Below, piece after piece: positions 51,939 to 60,838 of a DNA stretch of 64,000 nucleotides (positions within the stretch are counted from its first letter, which is position 1; the number at the start of each line of letters is the position of its first letter). The position numbers were made by a program, and so were the translations under genes. Below the pieces are notes generated by a model, which had not been told where the DNA came from, ran no database searches, and worked only from the letters and a program-made list of their open reading frames with translations. This stretch comes from GCA-2733415 sp964276095. GTDB taxonomy: Bacteria > Bacteroidota > Bacteroidia > Flavobacteriales > Flavobacteriaceae. The DNA lies in contig CAXYDR010000003.1 of assembly GCA_964276095.1 (NCBI GenBank), positions 1,116,001 to 1,180,000 on the forward strand, read 5' to 3'.

Positions 51939-52298
51939 TTACATATTATAAAAAAACTGCTCCCTAACAATTTTTCCTTGTTGTACTTCGTACACACATA
52001 TTTCTGAAATTTGTATACGCCCTGGCTCCTTAAAAGTAATGTCATTTTCCATAGTTACTGCAAAATGATTTCCTGTAACTATTGGATCTGAAACTGATGC
52101 GTTATGAATCTCAACTACTGACTCATCCCATGCAACTGTTTTTATACGTATTGCATCCATTCCTTTTGTAGCTGGAACACCTGCTTTTTCATCTTCTATA
52201 CTTACAATATCATTATGATACAGTTCTTCTTGTGCTTGTGAATGTTTTTCTTGTCGGCATAATTCAACTAATCTATTTGCTACTTCTTGTGTCGTCAT
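51939..52298 (-). CDS. SnoaL-like/NTF2-fold protein
   Basis: The 119-residue protein has the NTF2-fold pattern: a helical N-terminus VANRLVELCRQEKHSQAQEELYH followed by strands with AIRIKTVAWDES, FAVTMENDITF and ISEICVYEVQQGKIVREQFFY. This fold serves ligand binding or small isomerase roles; no specific activity is evident. It precedes the VOC gene in the same direction and is downstream of the aspartoacylase-family gene by about 68 bp. Confidence 0.78.
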   Translation of the reverse strand: MTTQEVANRLVELCRQEKHSQAQEELYHNDIVSIEDEKAGVPATKGMDAIRIKTVAWDESVVEIHNASVSDPIVTGNHFAVTMENDITFKEPGRIQISEICVYEVQQGKIVREQFFYNM

Positions 52299-52366
52299 AT
52301 ATCTTGTTTTGTAAAATATTTAAGATGTCTATTTTGAATATTAACTGATTCTTATTCTAAAGAAAT

Positions 52367-53332
52367 TTATTGCTTTTTTCCAATATGAAACAACGCATCT
52401 CCTTGATTTACTAACGGGTGATTGTTGGTGCAAAAAACATAACCATCAAAAGGCGCCTTTATTACAGTGTTACTGTTTCCGTACGCATCTGTAATATACC
52501 CCAATACTTGATCTTTTTCTATTGCTCCTCCATTGTGAATATGTGAGGTAAAAACCCCCCCTTTACGAGCTCTTATCCATTTTCTATCTGTTAAATGAAC
52601 TGTTCTATTTTTGTTTTCAGTAGCTAATGAATGTGTGTCAATCACCCCGTGTTTTACTAAAACTCGCAATGCTCCTTGTATACCTTCGTTGATTGAAAGT
52701 TCATCAAAACGCATGCTTTCTCCTCCTTCAAATATTAAAATTGGTGTTTGTTTCTTTTCAGCGGTTGCTCTAAATGATTTCTTTATTAAATTAGATTCAA
52801 ACTGAATGGGTGCATTAAAAATCTTTGCTAGTTTTTTACTTTCCGAACAGTTTGGCGTGTATCTAATTTGTGGGAAATTACTACGCATTGCTCCCCCGGT
52901 ATGAAAATCAATTCCAAAATCAACATGTGGTAAAATTTCATGAGTATGAAAATAGGCTATTCTTCCTGCTAGAGATCCTGATTTTGACCCAGGGAAGCTT
53001 CTATTTACATCTTTTCCATCAGGCAATTCCCTTGAAAAATGAATAAACCCATATACATTTAGCAGCGGAATTACAATAACGCAACCTTTTTTTATATCAG
53101 CAAAATACTCATTCACCAACATTCGTTTACAAGTTTCTACCCCATTAATTTCATCGCCATGTAAACCTCCTTGAAGTAATATCGTTGGTCCTTTTGTTTT
53201 TCCATTAAAAACATACACTGGTATTGTAATTGGTGTTCCTGTTGGTAATGACCCAATAGGAAGCTTAATGATTTTATGCTCCCCAGGTTTTATATCTGTA
53301 TTAAAAATATGTTTCGTACTATTTACCGACAT
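52367..53332 (-). CDS. Succinylglutamate desuccinylase/aspartoacylase-family metallohydrolase
   Basis: The 321-residue protein has the M14-like zinc site GGLHGDEINGVET (about 55-67, His and Glu), the NVNRSFPGS-like segment DVNRSFPGS and HFDIDFHTGG giving the second His, and a Glu in FEGGESMRF. It hydrolyses acyl groups from amino acids or peptides; the substrate here is unknown. It begins 14 bp inside the RimK-like gene, so the two are translationally coupled. The natural inference is that it removes or trims the product of the ligase. Confidence 0.85.
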   Translation of the reverse strand: MSVNSTKHIFNTDIKPGEHKIIKLPIGSLPTGTPITIPVYVFNGKTKGPTILLQGGLHGDEINGVETCKRMLVNEYFADIKKGCVIVIPLLNVYGFIHFSRELPDGKDVNRSFPGSKSGSLAGRIAYFHTHEILPHVDFGIDFHTGGAMRSNFPQIRYTPNCSESKKLAKIFNAPIQFESNLIKKSFRATAEKKQTPILIFEGGESMRFDELSINEGIQGALRVLVKHGVIDTHSLATENKNRTVHLTDRKWIRARKGGVFTSHIHNGGAIEKDQVLGYITDAYGNSNTVIKAPFDGYVFCTNNHPLVNQGDALFHIGKKQ

Positions 53333-54200
53333 TCTTCTCTATTAGTTTGATGATTTTTCCAGCTACATTAACTCGTGTAGCTTTTTCAATTCCTTCCAGT
53401 CCTGCTGTTGAATTCGCCTCAATTACTAAGGGTCCGTTTTTAGATCGAATCAAATCAATTCCTGCAACATCCAAACCTAAACATTGTGCCGTTTTAACAG
53501 CTATTTGTTTTTCTTCATCAGTCATTTCAATTGACGAAGTACTTCCGCCTCGATGAACATTACTTCTAAAATCTTTTCCGTTACTACTACGTTTCATACT
53601 AGCTACAACCTCATCTCCTACAACATAGGCACGAATGTCTTCTCCATTAGATTCTTTTACAAACTCCTGAATTAAAATTGGCTTGTCCAGGCTATGCATA
53701 GTTTCAATAATAGAAATAGCCGATTTTTTACTTTCCGCCAACATCACTCCTAGTCCGTGAGTACCCTCTAGAAACTTAATAATACATTGTTCACCATCTA
53801 ATAAGTCTAATTGTTCTTTTAACAACAACGTATCTTTCGTGTATAATGTTTTAGGAATTGGAATATTATTTTTCACCATGTGTTGCATAGTAAACAACTT
53901 ATTCCGAGAACGTAAAATACCTTGTGAACTTGCAATAGTATAACTATCCGTTTTCTCAAACTGATTTACAATTGCCAATCCATGTTCTGTAAACGAAGCT
54001 CCAATTCTTGGAATTATGGCGTCGGAAAAATTGGTGATATCCTCATTGTTAAAGAGTATTTTAGGTTGATGTTTATCAAACAAAATAGCACATTTGGTAT
54101 GATCGATAATTCTAATGTAATGCCCCATTTTTGAAGCCTCATTAAATAAACGTTGTGTAGAGTATAAACTCCCACTAACAGATAAAAGGAATATTTTCAT
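53319..54200 (-). CDS. RimK-family ATP-grasp alpha-L-glutamate ligase
   Basis: The 293-residue ATP-grasp ligase has the RimK-type signature: IIKFLEGTHGLGVMLAESK (about 143-161, ATP loop), GEDIRAYVVGDEVVASMKR (about 189-207) and VIEANSTAGLEG (about 267-278) for Mg binding. RimK adds glutamates to ribosomal protein S6; related enzymes make glutamate-containing metabolites. The gene overlaps the aspartoacylase-family gene by 14 bp. The acceptor is not determined. It is divergent from sdhC. Confidence 0.88.
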   Translation of the reverse strand: MKIFLLSVSGSLYSTQRLFNEASKMGHYIRIIDHTKCAILFDKHQPKILFNNEDITNFSDAIIPRIGASFTEHGLAIVNQFEKTDSYTIASSQGILRSRNKLFTMQHMVKNNIPIPKTLYTKDTLLLKEQLDLLDGEQCIIKFLEGTHGLGVMLAESKKSAISIIETMHSLDKPILIQEFVKESNGEDIRAYVVGDEVVASMKRSSNGKDFRSNVHRGGSTSSIEMTDEEKQIAVKTAQCLGLDVAGIDLIRSKNGPLVIEANSTAGLEGIEKATRVNVAGKIIKLIEKNVGK

Positions 54201-54283
54201 TCGGAATAGTGTAAATACTGGCTAAATATAATCATAGTTTACTTTAAATACATTCTAAATAAGTGATAAAAACACCTGATATT

Positions 54284-54314
54284 TTTGTTTAGCGCGGTAT
54301 TAAAATTAAATTTG
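54284..54314 (+). promoter_or_regulatory. Near-consensus promoter of the sdhCAB operon
   Basis: TTTG (54284-54287) and TAAATTTG (54307-54314) are separated by 19 bp, the best match in the window to the Bacteroidetes -33/-7 consensus. Transcription would begin near 54320, downstream of a TTG at 54316, which therefore cannot be the sdhC start. Confidence 0.75.
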
Positions 54315-54342
54315 CTTGAATTTCACTAACTCAAAATATACA

Positions 54343-55026
54343 ATGAGCGGATTATTAAAATCATCAATTGGAAGAAAGTTTGCTATGGCAATCTCTGCAT
54401 TCTTCCTTATGTTTTTCTTATTACAACATTTTGTAATTAACATAACATCAATTTTTCCAGATCACGGAGCAACATTTAACAACCTTTCTCATTTTATGGG
54501 AACCAACCCTTTAATACAGTATGTTATGCAACCTGTGTTAATATTCGGTGTTGTTTTTCACTTTGTAATGGGATTTGTATTAGAACTTAAAAACAGAAGT
54601 GCACAGAAAGTAAGCTATGCACAAAACAACGGAGCAGCAAACTCTACTTGGATGAGTAGAAACATGATCTGGTCTGGTTTAGCAATTTTAGCTTTTGTAG
54701 TATTACACTTTATTGACTTTTGGTTTCCAGAAATAAACACTAAGTTTATTCAAGGTGACTGGTCAGGTTTACACAATGGAGAATTAAGATATTTCCATGA
54801 GTTACAAGAAAAGTTCCATAACCCTGTAAGAGTAGGTGCTTATGTTGGTGCTTTTGCTTTCTTAGCAATGCACTTATTACACGGATTCAATTCTGCTTTC
54901 CAATCAATGGGAGCAAACAATAAATATACTAAAGGATTGAAAACTTTTGGTAAACTTTACGCTATCTTAATTCCTGTAGGATTTATGATTATTGCATTAG
55001 TACACCATTTCAATCACTCACATTAA
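54343..55026 (+). CDS. sdhC: Succinate dehydrogenase cytochrome b subunit
   Basis: The 227-residue membrane subunit starts at ATG 54343 (MSGLLKSSIGRKFAMA). Five predicted helices carry the heme-axial His candidates of the diheme b-type subunit (including HFVMGF, HFIDFWF, HLLHGF and HHFNHSH at the C-terminus). It anchors SdhA/SdhB and reduces menaquinone. It is followed by sdhA 12 bp on. The absence of a separate sdhD fits the single-subunit diheme (type B) form found in Bacteroidetes. Confidence 0.93.
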   Translation: MSGLLKSSIGRKFAMAISAFFLMFFLLQHFVINITSIFPDHGATFNNLSHFMGTNPLIQYVMQPVLIFGVVFHFVMGFVLELKNRSAQKVSYAQNNGAANSTWMSRNMIWSGLAILAFVVLHFIDFWFPEINTKFIQGDWSGLHNGELRYFHELQEKFHNPVRVGAYVGAFAFLAMHLLHGFNSAFQSMGANNKYTKGLKTFGKLYAILIPVGFMIIALVHHFNHSH

Positions 55027-55038
55027 TACCTAATTAGT

Positions 55039-57054
55039 ATGGCTACTTTAGATTCAAAAACACCAAAGGGTCCTTTAAAGGATAAATGGACTTCTTATAA
55101 AAATAATATTGATTTAGTAAATCCAGCTAACAAACGTAACATTGATGTTATTGTTGTTGGAACAGGTTTAGCAGGAGGTTCTGCCGCTGCTACTTTAGCT
55201 GAATTAGGATATAACGTAAAAGCTTTTGCTTACCAAGATTCTCCACGTAGAGCGCATTCAATTGCAGCACAAGGAGGAATCAACGCAGCAAAAAATTACC
55301 AAGGAGACGGAGATTCATCTTACCGTTTATTTTACGATACAGTAAAAGGTGGTGACTACCGTTCTCGTGAGTCTAACGTACACCGTTTGGCTGAGGTTTC
55401 TGCAAACATTATTGATCAATGTGTAGCACAAGGAGTTCCTTTTGCACGTGATTATGGTGGTATGTTAGATAACCGTTCATTCGGAGGGGTATTAGTTTCA
55501 AGAACTTTTTACGCTAAAGGACAAACAGGACAACAATTATTATTAGGAGCATATTCTGCAATGAACCGTCAGATTGCTCGTGGTAAAATTGAAATGTTCA
55601 ATCGTCATGAAATGTTAGACGTTGTAAAGGTTGATGGTAAAGCGCGTGGAATTATTGCACGTAACTTAATTACTGGAGAAATCGAACGTCACTCAGCTCA
55701 CGCAGTTGTTATTGCAACTGGAGGTTACGGTAATGTATATTTCTTATCAACAAATGCAATGGGATCTAATGCTACTGCAGCATGGAAGATTCATAAAAAA
55801 GGAGCGTTTTTCGCAAATCCTTGTTATACTCAAATTCACCCAACGTGTATTCCACGTTCAGGTGACTACCAGTCTAAATTAACGTTAATGTCAGAATCAT
55901 TACGTAATGACGGACGTATTTGGGTTCCTAAAAGTATGGACGATGTAATGGCCATTCGTGAAGGACGCAAAAAACCTACAGAATTATCTGAAGAAGAAAG
56001 AGATTATTACTTAGAAAGAAGATATCCTGCTTTCGGTAACTTAGTTCCTCGTGATGTTGCCTCTCGTGCAGCAAAAGAACGTTGTGATGCTGGTTACGGT
56101 GTAAACCAAACAGGAGAAGCAGTTTACTTAGATTTCAAATCGGCTATTGACCGTTACGGTAAAGAGCAAGCGAAATTAAAAGGAATTAACAGTCCTTCTG
56201 CTGATAAAGTATATGAGTTAGGACAAGCTATCGTTGAAGCAAAATACGGTAACTTATTCCAAATGTACAACAAGATTGTAGATGAGGATCCTTACAAAAC
56301 TCCAATGATGATTTATCCTGCAACACACTATACAATGGGTGGTGTTTGGGTTGATTATAATTTAATGACTACAGTTGACGGATTGTATTGTATTGGTGAA
56401 GCTAACTTCTCTGATCACGGTGCAAACAGACTTGGAGCTTCTGCTTTAATGCAAGGTTTAGCTGATGGTTATTTCGTATTACCGTACACTATCGGTCATT
56501 ATTTATCTAATGATATTCGTACAGGTAAAATACCAACTGATTCTAAAGAATTTGACGAAGCTGAAAAAGAAGTTACAGAACGTATCAACTTTTTCGTAAA
56601 CAACAAAGGATCTAAATCTGTTGATTACTTCCATAAGAAATTAGGGAAAATCATGTGGGAAAAAGTAGGAATGGCTCGTAACGAAAAAGGTTTAAAAGAA
56701 GCTATGGCTGAAATTAAAGCTGTTCGTGAAGACTTCTGGAAAGAAGTAAATGTTCCTGGTACTGCTGCTGAAATGAATCCTGAATTAGAAAAAGCTGGAA
56801 GAGTAGCTGATTTCTTAGAATTAGGAGAATTATTTGCTAAGGATGCTTTAAACAGAAACGAATCATGTGGAGGTCACTTTAGAGATGAATCTGTTGAATT
56901 AGACGGATTACAAAAAGGAGAAGCAAAACGTGATGATGCAAATTACGCGTATGTTGCTGCTTGGGAATTTAAAGGAGAACCTGCTGATGCGGTTTTACAT
57001 AAAGAGCAATTAGAATTTAACGATATTGAATTAAAACAACGTTCATACAAATAA
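55039..57054 (+). CDS. sdhA: Succinate dehydrogenase/fumarate reductase flavoprotein subunit
   Basis: The 671-residue subunit oxidises succinate to fumarate with covalent FAD. It has the FAD-binding VVGTGLAGGSAAATLAELG (41-59), the RRAHSIAAQGGINAAKN segment with the FAD-linking His (near residue 74) and the active-site HTP/H-x-x-x-x-R elements in HPTCIPRSGD and RRYPAFGNLVPRD. Length fits Bacteroidetes SdhA. It is the middle gene of sdhCAB and precedes sdhB by 10 bp. Confidence 0.97.
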   Translation: MATLDSKTPKGPLKDKWTSYKNNIDLVNPANKRNIDVIVVGTGLAGGSAAATLAELGYNVKAFAYQDSPRRAHSIAAQGGINAAKNYQGDGDSSYRLFYDTVKGGDYRSRESNVHRLAEVSANIIDQCVAQGVPFARDYGGMLDNRSFGGVLVSRTFYAKGQTGQQLLLGAYSAMNRQIARGKIEMFNRHEMLDVVKVDGKARGIIARNLITGEIERHSAHAVVIATGGYGNVYFLSTNAMGSNATAAWKIHKKGAFFANPCYTQIHPTCIPRSGDYQSKLTLMSESLRNDGRIWVPKSMDDVMAIREGRKKPTELSEEERDYYLERRYPAFGNLVPRDVASRAAKERCDAGYGVNQTGEAVYLDFKSAIDRYGKEQAKLKGINSPSADKVYELGQAIVEAKYGNLFQMYNKIVDEDPYKTPMMIYPATHYTMGGVWVDYNLMTTVDGLYCIGEANFSDHGANRLGASALMQGLADGYFVLPYTIGHYLSNDIRTGKIPTDSKEFDEAEKEVTERINFFVNNKGSKSVDYFHKKLGKIMWEKVGMARNEKGLKEAMAEIKAVREDFWKEVNVPGTAAEMNPELEKAGRVADFLELGELFAKDALNRNESCGGHFRDESVELDGLQKGEAKRDDANYAYVAAWEFKGEPADAVLHKEQLEFNDIELKQRSYK

Positions 57055-57064
57055 AATTGACATT

Positions 57065-57811
57065 ATGAATTTAACACTAAAAATCTGGAGACAAAAAGAC
57101 GCAAATGACAAAGGTCAGATGGTCGATTATAAAGTTACCGATATTTCAGAGCATATGTCATTTTTAGAAATGATGGATGTTTTAAATGAACAGTTGATTA
57201 ATACTGGTGAAGAACCTGTAGCATTTGATCATGATTGTCGTGAAGGAATTTGCGGTATGTGTTCAATGTATATTAACGGTGAAGCACATGGTCCTGATAG
57301 AGGAGTAACTACTTGTCAGTTACACATGCGTATGTTCAACGATGGTGATACTATTACAATAGAGCCATTTAGAGCTTCTGCTTTCCCAGTTATAAAAGAT
57401 TTAGTAGTAGACAGAACTTCTTTTGAGCGTATTCAACAATCAGGAGGATTTATATCTGTAAACACTTCTGGAAATACTCAAGATGCTAATGCTATTCCTA
57501 TTCCTAAACAAGATGCAGATGACGCAATGGACGCTGCCACTTGTATTGGTTGTGGTGCTTGTGTTGCTACATGTAAAAACTCTTCTGCAATGTTATTTGT
57601 AGGTGCTAAAGTAAGTCAATATGCTTTATTACCACAAGGACGTGTAGAAGCTACTGAAAGAGTACAAAACATGGTTGCTCAAATGGATTTAGAAGGTTTT
57701 GGTAACTGTACCAATACTGGAGCATGTGAGATTGAATGTCCTAAAGGAATTTCTTTAGAAAACATCGCTCGTATGAACTCTGAATTTATGAAAGCAAGTT
57801 TGAAAGGATAA
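57065..57811 (+). CDS. sdhB: Succinate dehydrogenase iron-sulfur subunit
   Basis: The 248-residue subunit relays electrons from FAD to the quinone site. The 2Fe-2S site is visible as Cys58, Cys63, Cys66 and Cys84; the 4Fe-4S and 3Fe-4S sites as CIGCGACVATC (near 160) and CTNTGACEIECP (near 215). It ends the sdhCAB operon, 48 bp before a strong terminator. Confidence 0.97.
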   Translation: MNLTLKIWRQKDANDKGQMVDYKVTDISEHMSFLEMMDVLNEQLINTGEEPVAFDHDCREGICGMCSMYINGEAHGPDRGVTTCQLHMRMFNDGDTITIEPFRASAFPVIKDLVVDRTSFERIQQSGGFISVNTSGNTQDANAIPIPKQDADDAMDAATCIGCGACVATCKNSSAMLFVGAKVSQYALLPQGRVEATERVQNMVAQMDLEGFGNCTNTGACEIECPKGISLENIARMNSEFMKASLKG

Positions 57812-57857
57812 GAATATTATAGCACTATATTCTTAATCGGCTATAGTGTCATAAACC

Positions 57858-57901
57858 AAAAAAAAGGCTAGTTTTGAGTAATCAAAACTAGCCTTTTTTT
57901 T
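57858..57901 (+). terminator. Intrinsic terminator of sdhCAB
   Basis: AAAAAAGGCTAGTTTTGA and TCAAAACTAGCCTTTTTT flank a four-base loop, followed by T residues. Confidence 0.93.
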
Positions 57902-57938
57902 AGCTAAAATTTGTAAACTTTAACCAACTAAATATTTT

Positions 57939-58439
57939 ATGAAAAAATTACTTTTATTAATTACAATTTTTGCAGTTTCTATTATGCTGCACTCTTGTGG
58001 GGCTATGATTAAAGGGGCTGCTCTTAGAAACCTAACTGTAGAAAATAATGCTATGCCTTCCAACTTCGGAAAGGACAAAGCTACACTTATATGTGTTCTA
58101 AAAGGTAGGGAAAGCCGTGATAAGTATATGAGAAAACATTTCAAAAATGAATACTATGGTAAAAAAGTTTTCATTTTAGAAAGTAAGTTAAATTCAGCAA
58201 AATACTCCGATAAAAATAAATATAGATACGTAATCGATTATAATTCTGGAAGCCTTTCGGAAACTACATTTTATAGTAGTGGAGGATCAAATACAATGAC
58301 TGCTGGTACATCAAATTATTTTATCTATGATAGAGTTGAGGAAAAAACCTATAACTCAACTGCTCAGTCAAGTGCTTTTTCAAAATTAATTCAAGCATAC
58401 GCTATTAATTTAGAGAAAATTAGAAAACAAAACAAATAA
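57939..58439 (+). CDS. Lipoprotein of unknown function (166 aa)
   Basis: A lipoprotein signal with lipobox LHSC (about residue 20) starts a 166-residue protein. The mature part is basic (KGRESRDKYMRKHFKNEYYGKK), with a central GSLSETTFYSSGGSN loop and a helical C-terminus. No known family is recognised. It lies between the sdhCAB terminator and another lipoprotein gene 39 bp downstream, which may be cotranscribed. Confidence 0.7.
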   Translation: MKKLLLLITIFAVSIMLHSCGAMIKGAALRNLTVENNAMPSNFGKDKATLICVLKGRESRDKYMRKHFKNEYYGKKVFILESKLNSAKYSDKNKYRYVIDYNSGSLSETTFYSSGGSNTMTAGTSNYFIYDRVEEKTYNSTAQSSAFSKLIQAYAINLEKIRKQNK

Positions 58440-58478
58440 CTCTATTAAAACTAACTTTTAAATAACTAATTAATTATT

Positions 58479-59117
58479 ATGAAAAAAATACTATTCGGAT
58501 TAATAGGATTAATGATATTATCTTGCTCTGATGATGATGCAAACACACCTGTGATTGTTGATCCATATTTGGATGCCAATAACATTGCTTATTATATAAA
58601 CGCAAAAGTAGATGGAGTACCTTTTTCTTCTGCACAGATAATTACAGGAGTACAAACTACTTATGGTTCATCAATGAGTTATTCTGGTTTATGTGGTGGA
58701 AGCATGAATTATGGCCCAAGTTTGTATCCGCAATGGGATGAATCATTACCAAGTATGGGAGTGGATTTTGTAAACTTATTAGGTAATGCTGGCCTAGGAT
58801 GTAGCGATGAATTAACAAACTTTGAAACATTACTTTCTCCAGGGTCATTTAACTATACTTTAAACAGTAATACGTATGGTGTAAATATTAACTACTCTAA
58901 AGGAAACCTTGTAAACAAATTCTATGATAGTTACGGAACTCAGGATGGCAATGCAGTTTTCACAATAACTTCTGTAACTCCAAAAACATGTGGATTTAAG
59001 AAATGTGTAGATATTGAAGGTACGTTTTCTGCAAGAATTTATAACCAAGTAGATGATACTGATTTTATAGATGTTACTGAAGGGATATTCAAATTAAATA
59101 TGGAAAGTTTTAATTAA
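58479..59117 (+). CDS. Lipoprotein of unknown function (212 aa)
   Basis: The 212-residue protein has a lipoprotein signal ending LSCSDDD. The mature part starts with the YYINAKVDGVPFSSAQII strand pair, is rich in Gly, Ser, Asn and Tyr, and has four Cys in two likely disulfides (Cys near 73 and 109, and CGFKKC near 174-179). It resembles small flavobacterial lipoproteins of the DUF6252-like type, but that is a guess. It ends at a strong terminator. Confidence 0.65.
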   Translation: MKKILFGLIGLMILSCSDDDANTPVIVDPYLDANNIAYYINAKVDGVPFSSAQIITGVQTTYGSSMSYSGLCGGSMNYGPSLYPQWDESLPSMGVDFVNLLGNAGLGCSDELTNFETLLSPGSFNYTLNSNTYGVNINYSKGNLVNKFYDSYGTQDGNAVFTITSVTPKTCGFKKCVDIEGTFSARIYNQVDDTDFIDVTEGIFKLNMESFN

Positions 59118-59143
59118 TAACTGATTATTTATTCAACATATTT

Positions 59144-59176
59144 AAAAAGCCCGAACAATTATGTTCGGGCTTTTTA
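59144..59176. terminator. Intrinsic terminator between the lipoprotein and GldM-like genes
   Basis: AAAAAGCCCGAACA and TGTTCGGGCTTTTT flank a short AT loop between convergent genes. Confidence 0.92.
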
Positions 59177-59180
59177 AATT

Positions 59181-59549
59181 CTAATTTATAAGTTTAACTA
59201 TCAAGGTATTTCTAAGCGGCCCTTTATTTGTCTTAATACCAAAAAATTGTATACTACTTCCAATATTGACTTTTCTTAAAGCAGCAGCTATTTTGGGGCT
59301 AAGTTTATGTCCTTTAGCAGGTATTGTAGCTAATCCTGGTGTTTTTAATTTGAATTCTAAAATTTTAACACTCTCATTATTTGTTGAAAGAATTATTTTT
59401 TTTAAATGCTCTTTTGTAAGTTCTAGAGTACAATGATCACACTCTTTTCCATTTACTAAAAGCATAGCATTAACTGAGTTAGAATTTGACTGAGCGTGAC
59501 TTGTAAAAAAGTTAAAGCATAAAAATAGACTGAATACTAAAATTCTCAT
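59181..59549 (-). CDS. Exported protein resembling a stand-alone GldM C-terminal domain
   Basis: The 122-residue protein has a signal peptide (cut after TSHAQ, about 20) and a compact beta domain. The segment from VKILEFKLKTPGLATIPAKGHKL to SIQFFGIKTNKGP resembles the last domain of GldM (strand, G-x-K-G-x-x-L/F-S, helix AALRKV-like, then IKAKGPDG-like and a final strand). It also has CDHC (about 37-40), a Cys pair not part of GldM. GldM is the periplasmic shaft of type 9 secretion and gliding. A link to that apparatus is inferred; family membership is from memory. Confidence 0.6.
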   Translation of the reverse strand: MRILVFSLFLCFNFFTSHAQSNSNSVNAMLLVNGKECDHCTLELTKEHLKKIILSTNNESVKILEFKLKTPGLATIPAKGHKLSPKIAAALRKVNIGSSIQFFGIKTNKGPLRNTLIVKLIN

Positions 59550-59668
59550 AATGTAAGTAGGTTTAAGATTTGAATCTTAAATATACAAAAAACTAAACTA
59601 CTATTTATTCAGAGCATTTCTACTAATTAAGGTATATTTATAACCTTCAGAATTTAGATACAACCAAG

Positions 59669-60814
59669 ATGCTAAAATTTCAATCAAAACTTCCTAAAGT
59701 AGCTCCTTCTATATTTTCAGTAATGAGTAGCTTAGCAAATACCCACAATGCTATAAATTTATCACAAGGGTTCCCTAATTTTAAAAGTGATCCTAAGTTA
59801 TTAGAGTTAGTCACTAAAGCCATGAACTCTGGATATAATCAATATGCTCCAATGGCTGGCGCTATGGAATTACGAGAGGCGATAGCTGCTAAATTTAAAC
59901 ACCTATACAATACTACATATAATCCAGAATCAGAAATTACAGTAACTGCAGGTGCAACTCAAGCTATTTATACCATCATATCTACCTTTATAAAGCAAGA
60001 TGATGAAGTAATCATCTTTCGACCTGCATACGATTGTTATGAGCCTACAATTGCCTTAAATGGAGGTAAAACTGTTTCTATACAATTAGAAGCACCTACT
60101 TATGGGGTAAATTGGGAGGAAGTAAAATCTAAAATTACTGGTAAAACTAAAATGATTATTATTAATACACCACAAAACCCAAGTGGAACCGTATTTTCTA
60201 ATCAGGATATGCTGCAATTACAAGAATTGGTTAAAAACACTAATATCATTGTACTGAGTGATGAAGTATATGAACATATTATTTTTGATAACCAACAACA
60301 TCAAAGTGCTTGCTTATTTCCTACATTAAAGGAACATAGTTTTATTGTGGCTTCTTTTGGAAAAACATTTCACAACACTGGGTGGAAATTAGGCTATTGT
60401 TGTGCTCCAAAAGAGTTGATGGAGGAATTTCAAAAGATACATCAGTTTAATGTATTTTGCGTAAATCATCCTATGCAAAAAGCAATTGCGAGTTATATTA
60501 GTGAACCTCATCACTACACTGAACTCCCTACTTTTTATCAGCAAAAAAGAGATTTCTTTTTGAACTTAATAAAAGATTCTCGATTTAAAATAACACCTTC
60601 AAAAGGAACTTATTTCCAGGTATTAGATTTTAGTGTTATCACTCAAGAAAACGATGTTGAATTTGCTAAACGACTGACTATTGACCATAAATTAGCATCA
60701 GTTCCAATGTCGGTATTTAATGAAAATGAGGCTGATTATAAAGTCCTGCGTTTTTGTTTTGCTAAAACTGAAGAAACATTAGAAAAAGCTGCAGAGATAA
60801 TTAACGCTATTTAA
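59669..60814 (+). CDS. Methionine/glutamine aminotransferase, class I PLP-dependent
   Basis: The 381-residue enzyme has the class I aminotransferase fold with Lys232 in SFGKTFHNTGWKLGY for PLP, NTPQNPSGT (near 170-178), SDEVYEH (near 198-204) and a C-terminal Arg (near 362) that binds carboxylate. The subgroup is YbdL/KAT-like, which prefers methionine, glutamine or aromatic donors. The nearby nitrilase-family omega-amidase (61586) is the usual partner in the glutamine-transaminase pathway, supporting that subgroup. Confidence 0.88.
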   Translation: MLKFQSKLPKVAPSIFSVMSSLANTHNAINLSQGFPNFKSDPKLLELVTKAMNSGYNQYAPMAGAMELREAIAAKFKHLYNTTYNPESEITVTAGATQAIYTIISTFIKQDDEVIIFRPAYDCYEPTIALNGGKTVSIQLEAPTYGVNWEEVKSKITGKTKMIIINTPQNPSGTVFSNQDMLQLQELVKNTNIIVLSDEVYEHIIFDNQQHQSACLFPTLKEHSFIVASFGKTFHNTGWKLGYCCAPKELMEEFQKIHQFNVFCVNHPMQKAIASYISEPHHYTELPTFYQQKRDFFLNLIKDSRFKITPSKGTYFQVLDFSVITQENDVEFAKRLTIDHKLASVPMSVFNENEADYKVLRFCFAKTEETLEKAAEIINAI

Positions 60815-60838
60815 CCCCAATCAAGTTGAGTGTAAACT

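Noticed and set aside
54316..54342. TTG start nine codons upstream of sdhC ATG
   Set aside because: It lies before the predicted transcription start of the 54284-54314 promoter, and the SdhC family starts at MSGLLKSSIGRK.
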